49,537 bases of DNA, from the NCBI RefSeq assembly GCF_000350085.1, contig NZ_CAUM01000051.1, positions 1 to 49,537 on the forward strand, written 5' to 3'. Shown one piece after another: positions 25,676 through 34,629 of the stretch. The DNA comes from Mesorhizobium metallidurans STM 2683. Lineage in GTDB: Bacteria; Pseudomonadota; Alphaproteobacteria; Rhizobiales; Rhizobiaceae. The notes beneath the pieces are model-generated. The model made no database searches. It saw nothing but the letters and a program-made list of their open reading frames with translations, and was not told the origin of the DNA. The position numbers and the translations under genes are program-made. Position 1 is the stretch's first letter; each line of letters starts with the position of its first letter.

Positions 25676-26743
25676 GTGAGCCGTTATTGGTCGGAGCTTG
25701 CCCGAGGTCTGTCGCCATACGTGCCTGGCGAACAGCCTCGGATTCCAGGCCTGGTGAAGCTGAACACCAATGAAAGCCCGTTTGGACCGTCTCCAATGGC
25801 GATCGAAGCCGTTCGGTTGGCTGCCGCCGACACGCTCCGCCTCTACCCGGACCCGCAATCCACACACCTTCGAGAGGTGTTGGCCGAATACCACGGTGTT
25901 GCGCCCGAGCAGGTCTTCGTCGGCAACGGTTCGGACGAAGTGCTCGCCCACGCCTTCGCGGGATTGCTGAAGCAGCCCAAGCCTGTGCTCTTTCCCGATG
26001 TCACCTACAGCTTTTATCCCGTCTACTGCCGGCTATTGGGCATTGACCACGAGACGGTTCCACTCGACGGCGAGATGCGCGTCTGCATCGCCGACTATCT
26101 CGATCGGGGCGGCTCCATCATTATCGCCAATCCAAACGCACCCACGGGGATCGCCCTGTCTCGCGCGGAGGTCGAACATCTCGTGAGCGAGCGAGCCGAT
26201 GCGCCTGTGGTGATCGATGAGGCTTACGTCGACTTCGGCGCGGACAGCGCCATACCCCTGATCCGCGACCATCCCAATCTCCTCGTGGTCCAGACCCTGT
26301 CGAAATCCCGCGCGCTCGCCGGCCTTCGCGTTGGCTACGCGATCGGCGACCAGGTGCTGATCGAAGGCCTGACTCGGGTAAAGGACAGCTTCAACTCCTA
26401 CCCGCTCGGGCGGCCAGCCCAGGCGGGTGCCATCGCCGCCATACAGGACGAGGCTTACTTCCAACAGAAGCGGTCGATCATCATCGGAAATCGGGAGAGC
26501 CTGACCGCGGCTCTGATCCAGCTTGGGTTCGATGTCCTGCCGTCCAGCGCTAACTTCGTCTTCGTCCGCCACCCGAGCCACACCGGCCAAGCCCTCTCGG
26601 CGGCACTCCGTGAGCGCGCTGTACTCGTCCGGCATTTCTCCGGCGCGCGAGTGTCCGACTTCATCCGGATCACCATCGGATCGAAGGTGGAACTCGACCG
26701 CCTGACTGAAGCTCTGGCAGAGTTTCTTGCATCGCCAATGTAG
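25676..26743 (+). CDS. hisC: Histidinol-phosphate aminotransferase
   Basis: A 355-residue fold-type I PLP aminotransferase. It converts imidazole acetol phosphate to histidinol phosphate in histidine synthesis, and some homologues act on tyrosine or phenylalanine. The conserved pattern is complete: LNTNESPFGPSP (29-40), YPDP, NGSDEVL (84-90), NPNAPTG (152-158), DEAYVDF (181-187), the PLP lysine K210 in TLSKSRALAGLRVGYA, and SSANFVFVR. Start: GTG at 25676 with AGAGAGGA 5 bp upstream; a longer ATG frame lacks a ribosome site. No other his genes are near, so it is probably a second copy with a side role. Confidence 0.92.
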   Translation: MSRYWSELARGLSPYVPGEQPRIPGLVKLNTNESPFGPSPMAIEAVRLAAADTLRLYPDPQSTHLREVLAEYHGVAPEQVFVGNGSDEVLAHAFAGLLKQPKPVLFPDVTYSFYPVYCRLLGIDHETVPLDGEMRVCIADYLDRGGSIIIANPNAPTGIALSRAEVEHLVSERADAPVVIDEAYVDFGADSAIPLIRDHPNLLVVQTLSKSRALAGLRVGYAIGDQVLIEGLTRVKDSFNSYPLGRPAQAGAIAAIQDEAYFQQKRSIIIGNRESLTAALIQLGFDVLPSSANFVFVRHPSHTGQALSAALRERAVLVRHFSGARVSDFIRITIGSKVELDRLTEALAEFLASPM

Positions 26744-26769
26744 GGTCCGCTGCCAGGCAGCAACCGATG

Positions 26770-27078
26770 CTAGTGATCCCTGGGGCGTCTTGCCTCGAAT
26801 TCCGCCTTCTTGGCGTCGGAGGCCACGGTTTGGTTGAGCGCCTGCCATTCGGCATAGGGCATGCCGTAAATGATCTCGCGCGACTGGTCCTTGCTGAGAT
26901 CGACGCCCTCGGCCTCGGCGGCCTCGCGATACCAGTTGGACAGGCAGTTGCGGCAGAAGCCGGCGAGGTTCATCAGGTCGATGTTCTGGACGTCGCCGCG
27001 CTCGCGCAGGTGCGCGACCAGCCGGCGGAAGGCGGCGGCCTCGAAATCGCGTCTTTGCTCGTCGCTGAGTTCGGTCAT
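26770..27078 (-). CDS. DUF1244 family protein
   Basis: A 102-residue protein of a conserved proteobacterial family of unknown function. The core is DLMNLAGFCRNCLSNWYREA, with a CxxC pair, and GMPYAEWQALNQ. It is soluble and helical. Start: ATG at 27078, not the upstream ATG at 27108, which would overlap the amidohydrolase gene. The two genes are on the same strand 26 bp apart, so co-expression is likely. It is convergent with hisC. Confidence 0.88.
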   Translation of the reverse strand: MTELSDEQRRDFEAAAFRRLVAHLRERGDVQNIDLMNLAGFCRNCLSNWYREAAEAEGVDLSKDQSREIIYGMPYAEWQALNQTVASDAKKAEFEARRPRDH

Positions 27079-27104
27079 GGCTTGTCGGCCTCCTTGAGCT
27101 TCGG

Positions 27105-27902
27105 TCACAGCGGCCCGGTGCGCGAGCCGAACATTTTCACCTGATGTATATCGGGACGGCGGTCGATCGCGTCAATGATCGGTGCCAGCCGTTCGGCCCA
27201 TGCGAGCGCACCCTTGCTATCGGCGATCACGTCCTGGCGGATCTCGATCAGCGCATGGGCGAAGCCGTTGACGATGGCATGCCTGAACATGGTGTCGCCG
27301 CGCAAAGCGCCGTCATAGGGCTCGTTGTCGCCGACGACGAGATCCTTGTCGGCCGCCAGCATGTCGATCAGCGGCCGTGCCACCCGGTCGTCGTGGTCCC
27401 ACAAGATGCCGACATGCCACGGGCGCACAAAGCCCTGCATGACCGGGGTGAAGGAATGCACCGAGAAAATGAAAGGCGCATGTGTGGAAGTCTGCGCCAC
27501 CGAGGCGATCATGGCGCCGACCGCGTCGTGATAGGGCCGGTAGAAGCGGTCGAGCCGCCTTTCGCGCTCTTCCCAGGCCATAGGATAGTTTCCCGGCACA
27601 ACGGTGCCGTCATAAAGCTGGCGGATCAGCGTCGGGTCGTCCTCGCCGCGATTGGGATCGATCAGCAGCCGCGAAAAATTGGCGAGCACCGCCGGCGCAC
27701 CGAGCAGGGCCGCCAGTTCGCGCGTCACCGTCTCGACGCCGATATCATAGGCGATATGGCGGTCGAACTCCGCCGCCGGCAGGCCGAGGCTGCCATACTC
27801 TTGCGGCAGGTCGCGGCGGGCGTGGTCGGCCAAAAGCACGATGCCTCGCTTGCGGTCGCCCTCGACGATGTCGAAAGGCGCGAAAACTGTGGATCGGGTC
27901 AT
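27105..27902 (-). CDS. N-formylglutamate amidohydrolase family protein
   Basis: A 265-residue protein of the FGase family, zinc-type amidohydrolases that release glutamate from N-formylglutamate in histidine breakdown. Family hallmarks: LADHARRDLPQEYGSLGL (near 25), SRLLIDPNR, DRFYRPYHDA, FSVHSFTPVMQG and NEPYDG. No hut genes surround it, so the true substrate may differ, as for many members of this subfamily. Start: ATG at 27902, where conservation begins; the longer frame is low-complexity. Confidence 0.87.
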   Translation of the reverse strand: MTRSTVFAPFDIVEGDRKRGIVLLADHARRDLPQEYGSLGLPAAEFDRHIAYDIGVETVTRELAALLGAPAVLANFSRLLIDPNRGEDDPTLIRQLYDGTVVPGNYPMAWEERERRLDRFYRPYHDAVGAMIASVAQTSTHAPFIFSVHSFTPVMQGFVRPWHVGILWDHDDRVARPLIDMLAADKDLVVGDNEPYDGALRGDTMFRHAIVNGFAHALIEIRQDVIADSKGALAWAERLAPIIDAIDRRPDIHQVKMFGSRTGPL

Positions 27903-28117
27903 TGGCGGGAAATGGTCTGTTCGCTGGCTTCCGGGGAGGGTGGTATCGTCATTCCACGAAGAGGACGCCCGCGCAATGCCGTTGTTTGGCCAAGGTTTCT
28001 GCGGAAATCTGGAAGAAGACGGCGGACCCTGCGCCAGGGCGTTTCTAAATCGATTGGAATTGGGCAAAAGGGCGCGTTGACATGCGCCCGGACTTTTCCG
28101 AAAAGGGGCGTTGAGAG

Positions 28118-28636
28118 ATGCAAATGTGGTTCTTGAGGGGTTTCAGGATGGGTTCCGCCGGCAGGCCGCGCGTGCGCTATGCCTTGGCCATGCCGCTCCT
28201 CTCCCTTGCAATCGGCCTGTCGGCGATGGTTGCCGCCTCGCCAGCGCGCGCCGATTTCCGCGTCTGCAACGCCACGCAGAACCTGGTCGGCGTCGGCATC
28301 GGCTACCGCGCCAAGGCCGGCTGGATCACCGAGGGCTGGTGGCACATCGAAGGATCGAGCTGCAAGACGCTGATCGAAGGGCCGCTGTCATCAAGGTTTT
28401 ACTATCTTTATGCAGAAGACGCCGAGCGCGGTGGACGCTGGGATGGCCCGATCAACATGTGCGTGGCCGAAAAAGAGTTCAAGATCGCCGGCGTTACCGA
28501 CTGCGTCGCCCGGGGCTTCCAGCGCGCCGGATTCCAGGAATATGACACGGGCGAGCAGGCAAGCTGGATGGTCCAGCTCACCGACGAGTCCGCAACGGAA
28601 GGCGCTCCAGCCGCCCCGGGAACGAACAGTCAATGA
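28118..28636 (+). CDS. DUF1036 exported protein
   Basis: A 172-residue protein. An N-terminal signal (RYALAMPLLSLAIGLSAMVA, cleavage likely after SPARA) leads to a DUF1036 domain: DFRVCNATQNLVGVGIGYRA, then WITEGWWHIEGSSCKTLIEG and FYYLYAED. Function unknown; presumably periplasmic. The ATG at 28148 has GAGGGG 7 bp upstream and is an alternative start that keeps the signal peptide. Its stop overlaps the pyruvate kinase start (ATGA), so the two are translationally coupled. Confidence 0.88.
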   Translation: MQMWFLRGFRMGSAGRPRVRYALAMPLLSLAIGLSAMVAASPARADFRVCNATQNLVGVGIGYRAKAGWITEGWWHIEGSSCKTLIEGPLSSRFYYLYAEDAERGGRWDGPINMCVAEKEFKIAGVTDCVARGFQRAGFQEYDTGEQASWMVQLTDESATEGAPAAPGTNSQ

Positions 28637-30069
28637 GACGCAGCCGCAAGGTCAAGATCCTCGCCACCATCGGTCCGGCCTCCTCTTCCGAGGAGATGCT
28701 GAAGAAGCTCTTCGAAGCCGGCGCCGACGTGTTCCGCATCAATATGAGCCACACCGACCATGAGCTGATGCGCACGCTTGTCGGCCGCATCCGCAGCGTC
28801 GAGAAAGCGGTCGGCCGGCCGATCGGCATTCTCGCCGACCTGCAAGGGCCGAAGCTGCGCGTCGGCAAATTCGCCAATGGCAAGGAGGTGCTGAAGCCTG
28901 GCCAAAGCTTCACGCTCGACGACAATCCCGAGCCCGGTACCTCTTCAAGGGTCTATCTGCCGCATCCGGAAATCCTGAGCTCGGTCGAGGCCGGCGACCG
29001 TCTTTTGATCGACGACGGCAAGCTCGAGCTCAAGGCTGTGGAGAGCAACGGCAAGGCGATCGTCTGCACGGTCGTTGCCGGCACCACCATTTCCGACAAG
29101 AAGGGCGTCAGCCTGCCCGATACCGACCTGCCGGTCGGGGCGCTGACCGAAAAGGACCGCAAGGACCTCGACGCGGTGCTGGCCGAGAGCGTCGACTGGG
29201 TGGCGCTGTCATTCGTGCAGCGGCCGGAGGATCTGGCGGAAGCGCGCAAGATCGCGCGCGGCCGGGCGCTGATCATGGCCAAGATCGAAAAGCCGCAAGC
29301 CGTCGCCCGGCTGGCCGAGATCATCGACCTTTCGGACGCGCTGATGGTCGCTCGCGGCGATCTCGGCGTCGAGATGCCGCTCGAGGCGGTGCCCGGCATC
29401 CAGAAGCAGATCACCCGCGCCGCGCGCCGCGCCGGCAAGCCGGTGGTGGTCGCCACGCAGATGCTGGAATCGATGATCACCGCACCGGTGCCGACACGCG
29501 CCGAAGTATCCGATGTCTCGATCGCCGTGTTCGAAGGCGCCGACGCCATCATGCTGTCGGCCGAGTCCGCCGCCGGCGCCTATCCGGTCGAGGCAGTGGC
29601 GATGATGGACCGGATCGCCACCAAGGTCGAAACCGATCCGACTTATGCCGGCATCATCAACGCGCAGCGCTCGGAGCCGGAAGCGACCGGCGCCGACGCC
29701 ATTTCGCTCGCCGCCCGCGAAATCGCCGAGACGCTCAAACTGTCGGCGATCATCACCTACACGGCGTCCGGCACCACCGGCCTGCGCGCCGCGCGCGAGC
29801 GCCCGCAAGTGCCGATCATAGCGCTGTCGCCGATCCTCAACACGGCGCGGCGGCTGTCGCTGCTGTGGGGCACGCATTGCGTTGTCTCGCCGGACGCCAT
29901 CGACCTCGACGACATGGTCGACCGCGCCTGCCGCATCGCTCTGGACGAAGGGTTCGGCAAGCCGGGCGACCGCGTCATCATAACGGCCGGCGTGCCGCTG
30001 CGGACGCCAGGCTCCACCAACATGCTGCGCATCGCCTATATCGGGTCGGACGCGCAGGCCAGCCGGTAA
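28633..30069 (+). CDS. pyk: Pyruvate kinase
   Basis: A 478-residue enzyme that converts phosphoenolpyruvate and ADP to pyruvate and ATP. Conserved parts: KILATIGPASSS (8-19), RINMSH (35-40), the active-site lysine in IMAKIEKPQA, ARGDLGVEMP, and TQMLESMI followed by PTRAEVSDVSIAVFEGADAI. Length is normal for the bacterial enzyme with A, B and C domains. The DUF1036 gene overlaps its start by 4 bp. It is convergent with the hydrolase gene at 16 bp. Confidence 0.96.
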   Translation: MRRSRKVKILATIGPASSSEEMLKKLFEAGADVFRINMSHTDHELMRTLVGRIRSVEKAVGRPIGILADLQGPKLRVGKFANGKEVLKPGQSFTLDDNPEPGTSSRVYLPHPEILSSVEAGDRLLIDDGKLELKAVESNGKAIVCTVVAGTTISDKKGVSLPDTDLPVGALTEKDRKDLDAVLAESVDWVALSFVQRPEDLAEARKIARGRALIMAKIEKPQAVARLAEIIDLSDALMVARGDLGVEMPLEAVPGIQKQITRAARRAGKPVVVATQMLESMITAPVPTRAEVSDVSIAVFEGADAIMLSAESAAGAYPVEAVAMMDRIATKVETDPTYAGIINAQRSEPEATGADAISLAAREIAETLKLSAIITYTASGTTGLRAARERPQVPIIALSPILNTARRLSLLWGTHCVVSPDAIDLDDMVDRACRIALDEGFGKPGDRVIITAGVPLRTPGSTNMLRIAYIGSDAQASR

Positions 30070-30085
30070 GTCGCGCTGGGCTCGA

Positions 30086-31153
30086 TTAGATCGGCGCGAG
30101 CTCGGCCTCCGGCACCTTGAGGTCGGCGCATTTGCCGGCGCCGTAAGTGTCGCTAGCAATCCGTGCTTCCACGGCCTTCGCCATTGCCTGAAGGTCCACG
30201 TCCTTGCCCGCGACTTTTTCGATCGCACCGATGACGAGATCGGCTGCGATCCAGTCGGGCTTGTGGCCGAGATTGTGCACCCAGACCAGCTCGGCGCCTT
30301 GTATGTCACGCTCAAGGCCGACCGAATGGATCGTTGCATAGACCACCTTGTCGCGGTCGCCCGAGATGACTACCGTCGACGCCTTGATGTCGCCGTAGTG
30401 CGGCGCGGCGCCGAGCACGTAGCGATAGAGTCCCGCGACATCAACGGCATTGGCGCGGAAGGCGCTCGGCCGCAGCACCAGCGGGATCGAAGTCGTGGCG
30501 ACATAGTTGTCCGGCACTTTGTTGGGTGCGAATACGCAGGCGGTGGAGTCGGCCATCCGCAGCGTTCCCGCCGGATAGCTCAGCGTTTCCGAGAACAGCC
30601 AGCCAAGCACCGGAATGACCGTCAGATTGTAATACCAGGCGGTCGCCCCGCCCGACCAGGGATGGGTGGCGGGCGAAATGAAGACAAGGCCGAGCGTCTT
30701 GTCGGAATGCCCGCGCGCGAAGGCGGTGGTTATCGCGCCACCGAAGGAGTGACCGACGATGATGGCCTGCTTGATGCCGAGACGGTTCATCAGCACCGCG
30801 ATGGTGTTGGCCTGCGCCTCCGGGGTCTCGTTGTTGCCAGGACCCCGCGCCGACCAGCCGAAACCCGGGCGGTCGAGGAAGAGCATCTCGGCGCGGCCTT
30901 CAAGCAATGGCCTGAGCGGCAGCATCTGATCCCTGAGATTGGCGCTGGCGCCATGGATGAAGACCACCGGTGGCAGCTTGGCGTTGGCGGGTGCTGGAAC
31001 ATGGACATAATGGATGCGGGCGCCGTCGATATCGGCGAAATCGCCGATCGGCGGATTGCGGCGCTCAATCAGCCATGATCCGGCGCGGGTGACACCGGCA
31101 AGGGTGAACACAAGCGCCATGAGGAAGGCGAGCGCGGCATAGATCAGGTTCAT
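30086..31153 (-). CDS. Alpha/beta hydrolase, membrane-anchored
   Basis: A 355-residue protein. A single N-terminal hydrophobic helix (NLIYAALAFLMALVFTLAG, 2-20) anchors or exports it. The hydrolase fold shows FIHGASANLRDQ, DRPGFGWS and the nucleophile S136 in VGHSFGGA. The late His is in VHNLGHKPDW. Substrate unknown. Start: ATG at 31153; the frame continues upstream through the 8 bp minisatellite, which would add a repetitive LLPYCP-type leader and is not accepted. Confidence 0.87.
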   Translation of the reverse strand: MNLIYAALAFLMALVFTLAGVTRAGSWLIERRNPPIGDFADIDGARIHYVHVPAPANAKLPPVVFIHGASANLRDQMLPLRPLLEGRAEMLFLDRPGFGWSARGPGNNETPEAQANTIAVLMNRLGIKQAIIVGHSFGGAITTAFARGHSDKTLGLVFISPATHPWSGGATAWYYNLTVIPVLGWLFSETLSYPAGTLRMADSTACVFAPNKVPDNYVATTSIPLVLRPSAFRANAVDVAGLYRYVLGAAPHYGDIKASTVVISGDRDKVVYATIHSVGLERDIQGAELVWVHNLGHKPDWIAADLVIGAIEKVAGKDVDLQAMAKAVEARIASDTYGAGKCADLKVPEAELAPI

Positions 31154-31190
31154 GAGGGCAGATACGGACCGGAGCGAAATTAGTTCAGGA

Positions 31191-31334
31191 GTAGGGCAGT
31201 AGGGCAGTAGGGCAATAGGGCAGTAGGGCAGTAGGGCAGTAGGGCAGTAGGGCAGAAGGGGTATGTGTTCCAACGGTGCAATCCACACCACTTACATACT
31301 GCCTTACTGCCCTACTCCCTTACTCCCCTACTGG
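31191..31334. repeat. Inverted pair of 8 bp minisatellites
   Basis: Left array 31191-31261: eight units of GTAGGGCA (one with ATAGGGCA) and a decayed ninth. Right array 31297-31334: TACTGCCT, TACTGCCC, TACTCCCT, TACTCCCC, TACTGG, the complement of the same unit. GTATGT (31261-31266) and ACATAC (31294-31299) close the 30 nt centre. The whole can fold as one long cruciform. The plus strand carries GGG every 8 bp, which could form a G-quadruplex. It lies between the TPR gene and the hydrolase start. Confidence 0.9.
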
Positions 31335-31336
31335 TG

Positions 31337-31921
31337 TCAAATGCCTTCGCCGGCAAGTTCCTCCGACAGCGTGCCGACCTGGTCCTGGGCGCTGCGCATC
31401 ATCGGATAGATGGTGAGCACGCGCTGCCAGGCTTCCAGCGCCGACTGCTTGTGGCCGGTCGCGGCCATGATCTGCGCCAGGCCGGAAAGCGCGCCGAAAT
31501 GGCGTGGCTCGAGCCGTAGCGTATGGTCGATGTCCGACATCGATTTCCCAAAATTCTTCATCATGAAGTGCGCGGTGGCGCGCCGGTTCCAGCCTTCGGC
31601 ATAGGTCGGCTGCAAGGTCACCACCTGATCGAGGAAATCGAGCGCCACGTCGAACTTCTGGTTTTCGATGGCCTTTTGCGACCATTGCATCATCAGGTCG
31701 ATGGAGGCGCTGCCGGACTGGGACCATTCGCTCCAGATGCGGCCGGCAATACGCTCGGCGGCCTTTTCGTTGCGTTCGCGCTTCAGGTCGACAAACAGCT
31801 GGTCGAGCCTTGCCTCTTTGGTCGTGACAACCGGAGGAGTGGCCGGGTCTTCCGCTTGAGCCGGAAGCGAGATCGAACCGAAAAGAAAAAGGGTCGCGAG
31901 AAATGCAAAAAGAATCCGCAT
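31337..31921 (-). CDS. Exported TPR-repeat protein
   Basis: A 194-residue protein. The signal peptide is MRILFAFLATLFLFGSISLP, with cleavage likely after AQA. TPR-like helices follow: AIENQKFDVALDFLDQVVTL with AEGWNRRATAHFMM, then FGKSMSDIDHTLRLEPRHFG with ALSGLAQIMAATG. Such periplasmic scaffolds bind partner proteins; the partner is unknown. The stop codon abuts the right minisatellite array. Confidence 0.85.
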   Translation of the reverse strand: MRILFAFLATLFLFGSISLPAQAEDPATPPVVTTKEARLDQLFVDLKRERNEKAAERIAGRIWSEWSQSGSASIDLMMQWSQKAIENQKFDVALDFLDQVVTLQPTYAEGWNRRATAHFMMKNFGKSMSDIDHTLRLEPRHFGALSGLAQIMAATGHKQSALEAWQRVLTIYPMMRSAQDQVGTLSEELAGEGI

Positions 31922-31989
31922 CGCCGGAATTTAGTCCCGGACGGCGGATCGTCAAACTGAATTTAGCGTGAAAGGGCCGATATGCCGGT

Positions 31990-32095
31990 ATTAGAGCGCC
32001 ACGCGTCCTTTTGGACGCGTAAAGGACGCTCTAACACTTTGAATTCTCCGCATCGTACTTTCCGAAAATCGATTCCGATTTTCGGGTCGATGCGG
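31990..32095 (+). repeat. RIME-like double palindrome, copy 2
   Basis: Same layout and orientation as 3062-3163: a first palindrome TTAGAGCG...CGCTCTAA with ACGCGTCC/GGACGCGT, then CCGCATCG...CGATGCGG with CCGAAAATCGATTCCGATTT inside. It lies between rpmJ (3' side) and the TPR gene start. Confidence 0.85.
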
Positions 32096-32108
32096 TAACA
32101 TCATATGC

Positions 32109-32162
32109 GCGCGGCGCAAGGCCGCGCTACAAGGCTCAGCCTTGGCGCGCCTTGTAGCGCGG
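32109..32162 (-). promoter_or_regulatory. Nested alternative hairpins over the rpmJ 3' end
   Basis: A perfect 13 bp inverted repeat, CCGCGCTACAAGG (32122-32134) and CCTTGTAGCGCGG (32150-32162), brackets the rpmJ stop codon; the right arm is coding. Within the loop, AAGGCT-C-AGCCTT (32131-32143) forms a rival stem. GCGCGGC (32109-32115) can pair with GCCGCGC (32121-32127) and so compete for the left arm. No T run follows on the minus strand. A termination or mRNA-stability role is possible. Confidence 0.55.
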
Positions 32163-32261
32163 AGCGGTCTTGTTGATGATGTAGATGCGGCCTTTGCGGC
32201 GAACCAGCTGGTTGTCGCGATGACGCGCCTTCAGCGCCTTGAGCGAATTCTTGATCTTCAT
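32136..32261 (-). CDS. rpmJ: 50S ribosomal protein L36, cysteine-free type
   Basis: A 41-residue protein beginning [20 protein letters not shown] and ending RYKARQG. It lacks the zinc-binding cysteines, as in the alternative (C-minus) L36 that is usual in alphaproteobacteria. It is a structural protein of the large ribosomal subunit. Start: ATG at 32261; the longer frame has no family similarity. It is followed by the nested hairpins. Confidence 0.95.
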   Translation of the reverse strand: MKIKNSLKALKARHRDNQLVRRKGRIYIINKTAPRYKARQG

Positions 32262-32366
32262 GGTCTTGCCCGTTGGTGTAGGCCCGGTCCCGGGCCGAAT
32301 TATAAAGGCGCGCCAGAAGACGCGCCTCAAGACTTGTGCGTGGCTCTTAAACGAGGAGCCTTGCCC

Positions 32367-32486
32367 ATGTCAACCGCAAGCATGCTTCATAAGGCATGCG
32401 AATGGCTCGTGCCATCAAATATTCGCCATCGGCGCCTTGCGGGCTACGCCAGCCCTGACGAGGACGAGGGCGGCGACGTGCAATAA
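32367..32486 (+). CDS. Possible small ORF, 39 codons
   Basis: ATG at 32367 preceded by AGGAG at 9 bp spacing. The product starts [20 protein letters not shown] and ends DEDEGGDVQ. It sits between divergently placed rpmJ and the purK 3' end, on the opposite strand. No family is recognised and there is no signal or membrane segment. The ribosome site is the only support. Confidence 0.25.
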   Translation: MSTASMLHKACEWLVPSNIRHRRLAGYASPDEDEGGDVQ

Positions 32487-32491
32487 AGCTG

Positions 32492-33568
32492 TCAGCCGCG
32501 GCGGCTGGTCCGCGTGAAATGGCCCATCTTGCGGCCCGGCCGCGCCTCGGCCTTGCCGTAGAGATGCAGCATCAGATCGGGCTCGGCGAGCAAAGCCGGA
32601 ACGCGCAAGACATCGTCGCCGATCAAATTCTCCATGACGCAATCGAAATGCCGGCCAGGATTTCCGAGCGGCAGGCCGGCGACGGCGCGGATATGCTGCT
32701 CGAATTGCGAGACGATGCAGGCGGCTTCCGTCCAATGGCCGGAATTGTGGACGCGTGGCGCGATCTCGTTGGCCAGCAATGAACCGTCGGCAAGGACAAA
32801 GAACTCGACGCCGATGACGCCGACATAGTCCAGCGCCGCGAGTATCCTTGCCGCCGCCGCCTGCGCCGCCGCTGCTGTTTGGGATGTGATCGCGGCCGGC
32901 AGGGTGGACGTATGCAGGATGCCGTCGCGATGGACGTTCTCGGCCGGATCGTAGGCGGCGAGCGAACCGTCCAGCCCACGTGCGGCGATCACCGAGATCT
33001 CGCGCTCGAAGGCGACGAAGGATTCCAGGATCAGCGGCACATTGCCCATTGCCTCGCAGGTGCCGGCGAAGCCGCCCGTTTCCATGTTGCGGAAGACGCG
33101 CTGGCCCTTGCCGTCATAGCCCATGCGCCGCGTCTTCAAAATGCCGCTGCCGTCGAATTCTCTCAGCGCCGCCGTCAGTTCCTCGTCCGTGTCAACGGGA
33201 CGGAAATCGGCGGTTCGGATGCCGATGCCGTTGAGGAATTTCTTCTCCGCCACCCGGTCCTGCGACACTTCCAGGGCGCGAGCCGGTGGATAGACCGGCA
33301 CCGCGGCGGCAAGCGCGTTGGCGGCCACGACCGGCACATTCTCGAACTCATAGGTGACTACGGCGCTGGCCGCCGCCAGTTCGGCAAGTGCTGCCGTATC
33401 GTCATAGGCGGCAACGATCTGCCGGTTGGCGAGTTGGGCCGCCGGGCAATCGGCTTGCGGTTCCAGCACGACCGTGCGGTAGCCGAGGCGGGCCGCTGCC
33501 ATCGCCAGCATACGGCCGAGTTGGCCGCCGCCGATGATGCCGATGGTCGATCCCGCGGGCAGGCTCAC
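32492..33568 (-). CDS. purK: N5-carboxyaminoimidazole ribonucleotide synthase
   Basis: A 358-residue ATP-grasp enzyme that makes N5-CAIR from AIR, bicarbonate and ATP in purine synthesis. Conserved parts: [17 protein letters not shown] (8-24), [49 protein letters not shown] and [10 protein letters not shown]. Start: GTG at 33568, which overlaps the purE stop (GTGA), so translation is coupled to purE. Confidence 0.95.
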   Translation of the reverse strand: MSLPAGSTIGIIGGGQLGRMLAMAAARLGYRTVVLEPQADCPAAQLANRQIVAAYDDTAALAELAAASAVVTYEFENVPVVAANALAAAVPVYPPARALEVSQDRVAEKKFLNGIGIRTADFRPVDTDEELTAALREFDGSGILKTRRMGYDGKGQRVFRNMETGGFAGTCEAMGNVPLILESFVAFEREISVIAARGLDGSLAAYDPAENVHRDGILHTSTLPAAITSQTAAAAQAAAARILAALDYVGVIGVEFFVLADGSLLANEIAPRVHNSGHWTEAACIVSQFEQHIRAVAGLPLGNPGRHFDCVMENLIGDDVLRVPALLAEPDLMLHLYGKAEARPGRKMGHFTRTSRRG

Positions 33569-34062
33569 GGCGCGTCCGTGGGTTCAGATGCGACCTTGGC
33601 GGTCTGGGCGGCGCGCCAGCTATCCAGCCGGGCAGCGAGTTTTTCATCGTTCAGTGCCAGCACGGCAGCGGCCAAAAGGGCGGCATTGGTGGCGCCCGCC
33701 TTGCCGATGGCGAGCGTGCCAACCGGAATGCCGGCCGGCATCTGCACGATGGAGAGCAGCGAGTCCTGTCCGGACAGCGCCTTCGATTCCACCGGCACGC
33801 CAAAAACCGGAAGCGGCGTCATCGCCGCCGTCATGCCGGGCAGGTGTGCTGCACCGCCGGCGCCGGCGATGATCACCCGAAAACCGGCCGCCTTGGCGCC
33901 CTTGGCGAAATCATAGAGCCGGTCGGGGGTGCGGTGCGCAGAGACGATCAGCCGCTTGTGCGGGATGCCCAGCGCCGCCAGCGTTTCGGCGGCGTGGCGC
34001 ATCGTCGCCCAGTCGGACTGGCTGCCCATGATGATGGCGACGTCGGCACGTTGATCGTTCAA
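33565..34062 (-). CDS. purE: N5-carboxyaminoimidazole ribonucleotide mutase
   Basis: A 165-residue class I PurE that converts N5-CAIR to CAIR. Signatures: [66 protein letters not shown] and AAVLALND. Start: TTG at 34062 with GGGGAG 7 bp upstream. A TTG at 34083 in the same frame has no ribosome site. It is the first gene of purE-purK. Confidence 0.94.
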   Translation of the reverse strand: MNDQRADVAIIMGSQSDWATMRHAAETLAALGIPHKRLIVSAHRTPDRLYDFAKGAKAAGFRVIIAGAGGAAHLPGMTAAMTPLPVFGVPVESKALSGQDSLLSIVQMPAGIPVGTLAIGKAGATNAALLAAAVLALNDEKLAARLDSWRAAQTAKVASEPTDAP

Positions 34063-34162
34063 GCTTCTGCTCCCCGGCGACAAAGGCGCGCATTAGCGGA
34101 ATTCGGGGAGAGCCGCAAGGAACAAGCCCTGGCGGTCACGACAAAGGTCGTGCTGCGGCCGA

Positions 34163-34516
34163 TCAGTCGACCCTGACGACGAAATGCTTCGTCACCGGCT
34201 CGATGATCTTCCACGTTCCCTTGAAATCGGCTTCCACCACGAAAGCATCGCCGGGGCCGACTTCGACTGGGGCGCCGCCGTCCGGCGTGATGACGATGCG
34301 GCCCGCGATCATGTGCACGAATTCATAGTCGCTGTAAGTGGCGTGATAGGTTCCGGGCGTCGCCTGCCACGTTCCGGACATGACCTTGCCGTCGGCCGTA
34401 ATATGCTGGACGGCGGTTTTCATGGTCGGCTTGCCCTCGACGACGACCCATCCCGCGAGGTCGCCGGCCTCGGCGTTGTCGACGGCGCCGAATTTGAGGA
34501 TGGTCTTGTCTGTCAT
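34163..34516 (-). CDS. Cupin domain protein (DUF861/EutQ-like)
   Basis: A 117-residue single cupin. The pattern includes GTWQATPGTYHATYSDYEFV, then HMIAGRIVITPDGGAPVEVG and PGDAFVVEADFKGTWKIIEP. It matches the cupin_3 subgroup that fuses to or sits beside amino acid and purine catabolic enzymes. Function unknown. Start: ATG at 34516 with AGGAG upstream. It lies 113 bp after the SelA-like gene on the same strand, so it may be the last gene of that operon. Confidence 0.85.
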   Translation of the reverse strand: MTDKTILKFGAVDNAEAGDLAGWVVVEGKPTMKTAVQHITADGKVMSGTWQATPGTYHATYSDYEFVHMIAGRIVITPDGGAPVEVGPGDAFVVEADFKGTWKIIEPVTKHFVVRVD

Positions 34517-34629
34517 GATCGGGCTCCTGTGCCGGCATTGGCTGCCGGTCCATAGCCGATGCATCCCGCGCGAGCAACGCAGATGCGAGCCGACCGAGGC
34601 AGTGACACGCTCGCCGTTCGGCCGGCTTG

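Noticed and set aside
31191..31261. CRISPR array
   Set aside because: Units are 8 bp with no spacers, and no cas genes are present. The 15 bp array at 49224 is rejected for the same reasons.
31154..31291. N-terminal extension of the hydrolase with LLPYCP repeats
   Set aside because: It is translation of the 8 bp minisatellite; the membrane anchor starts at the ATG at 31153.
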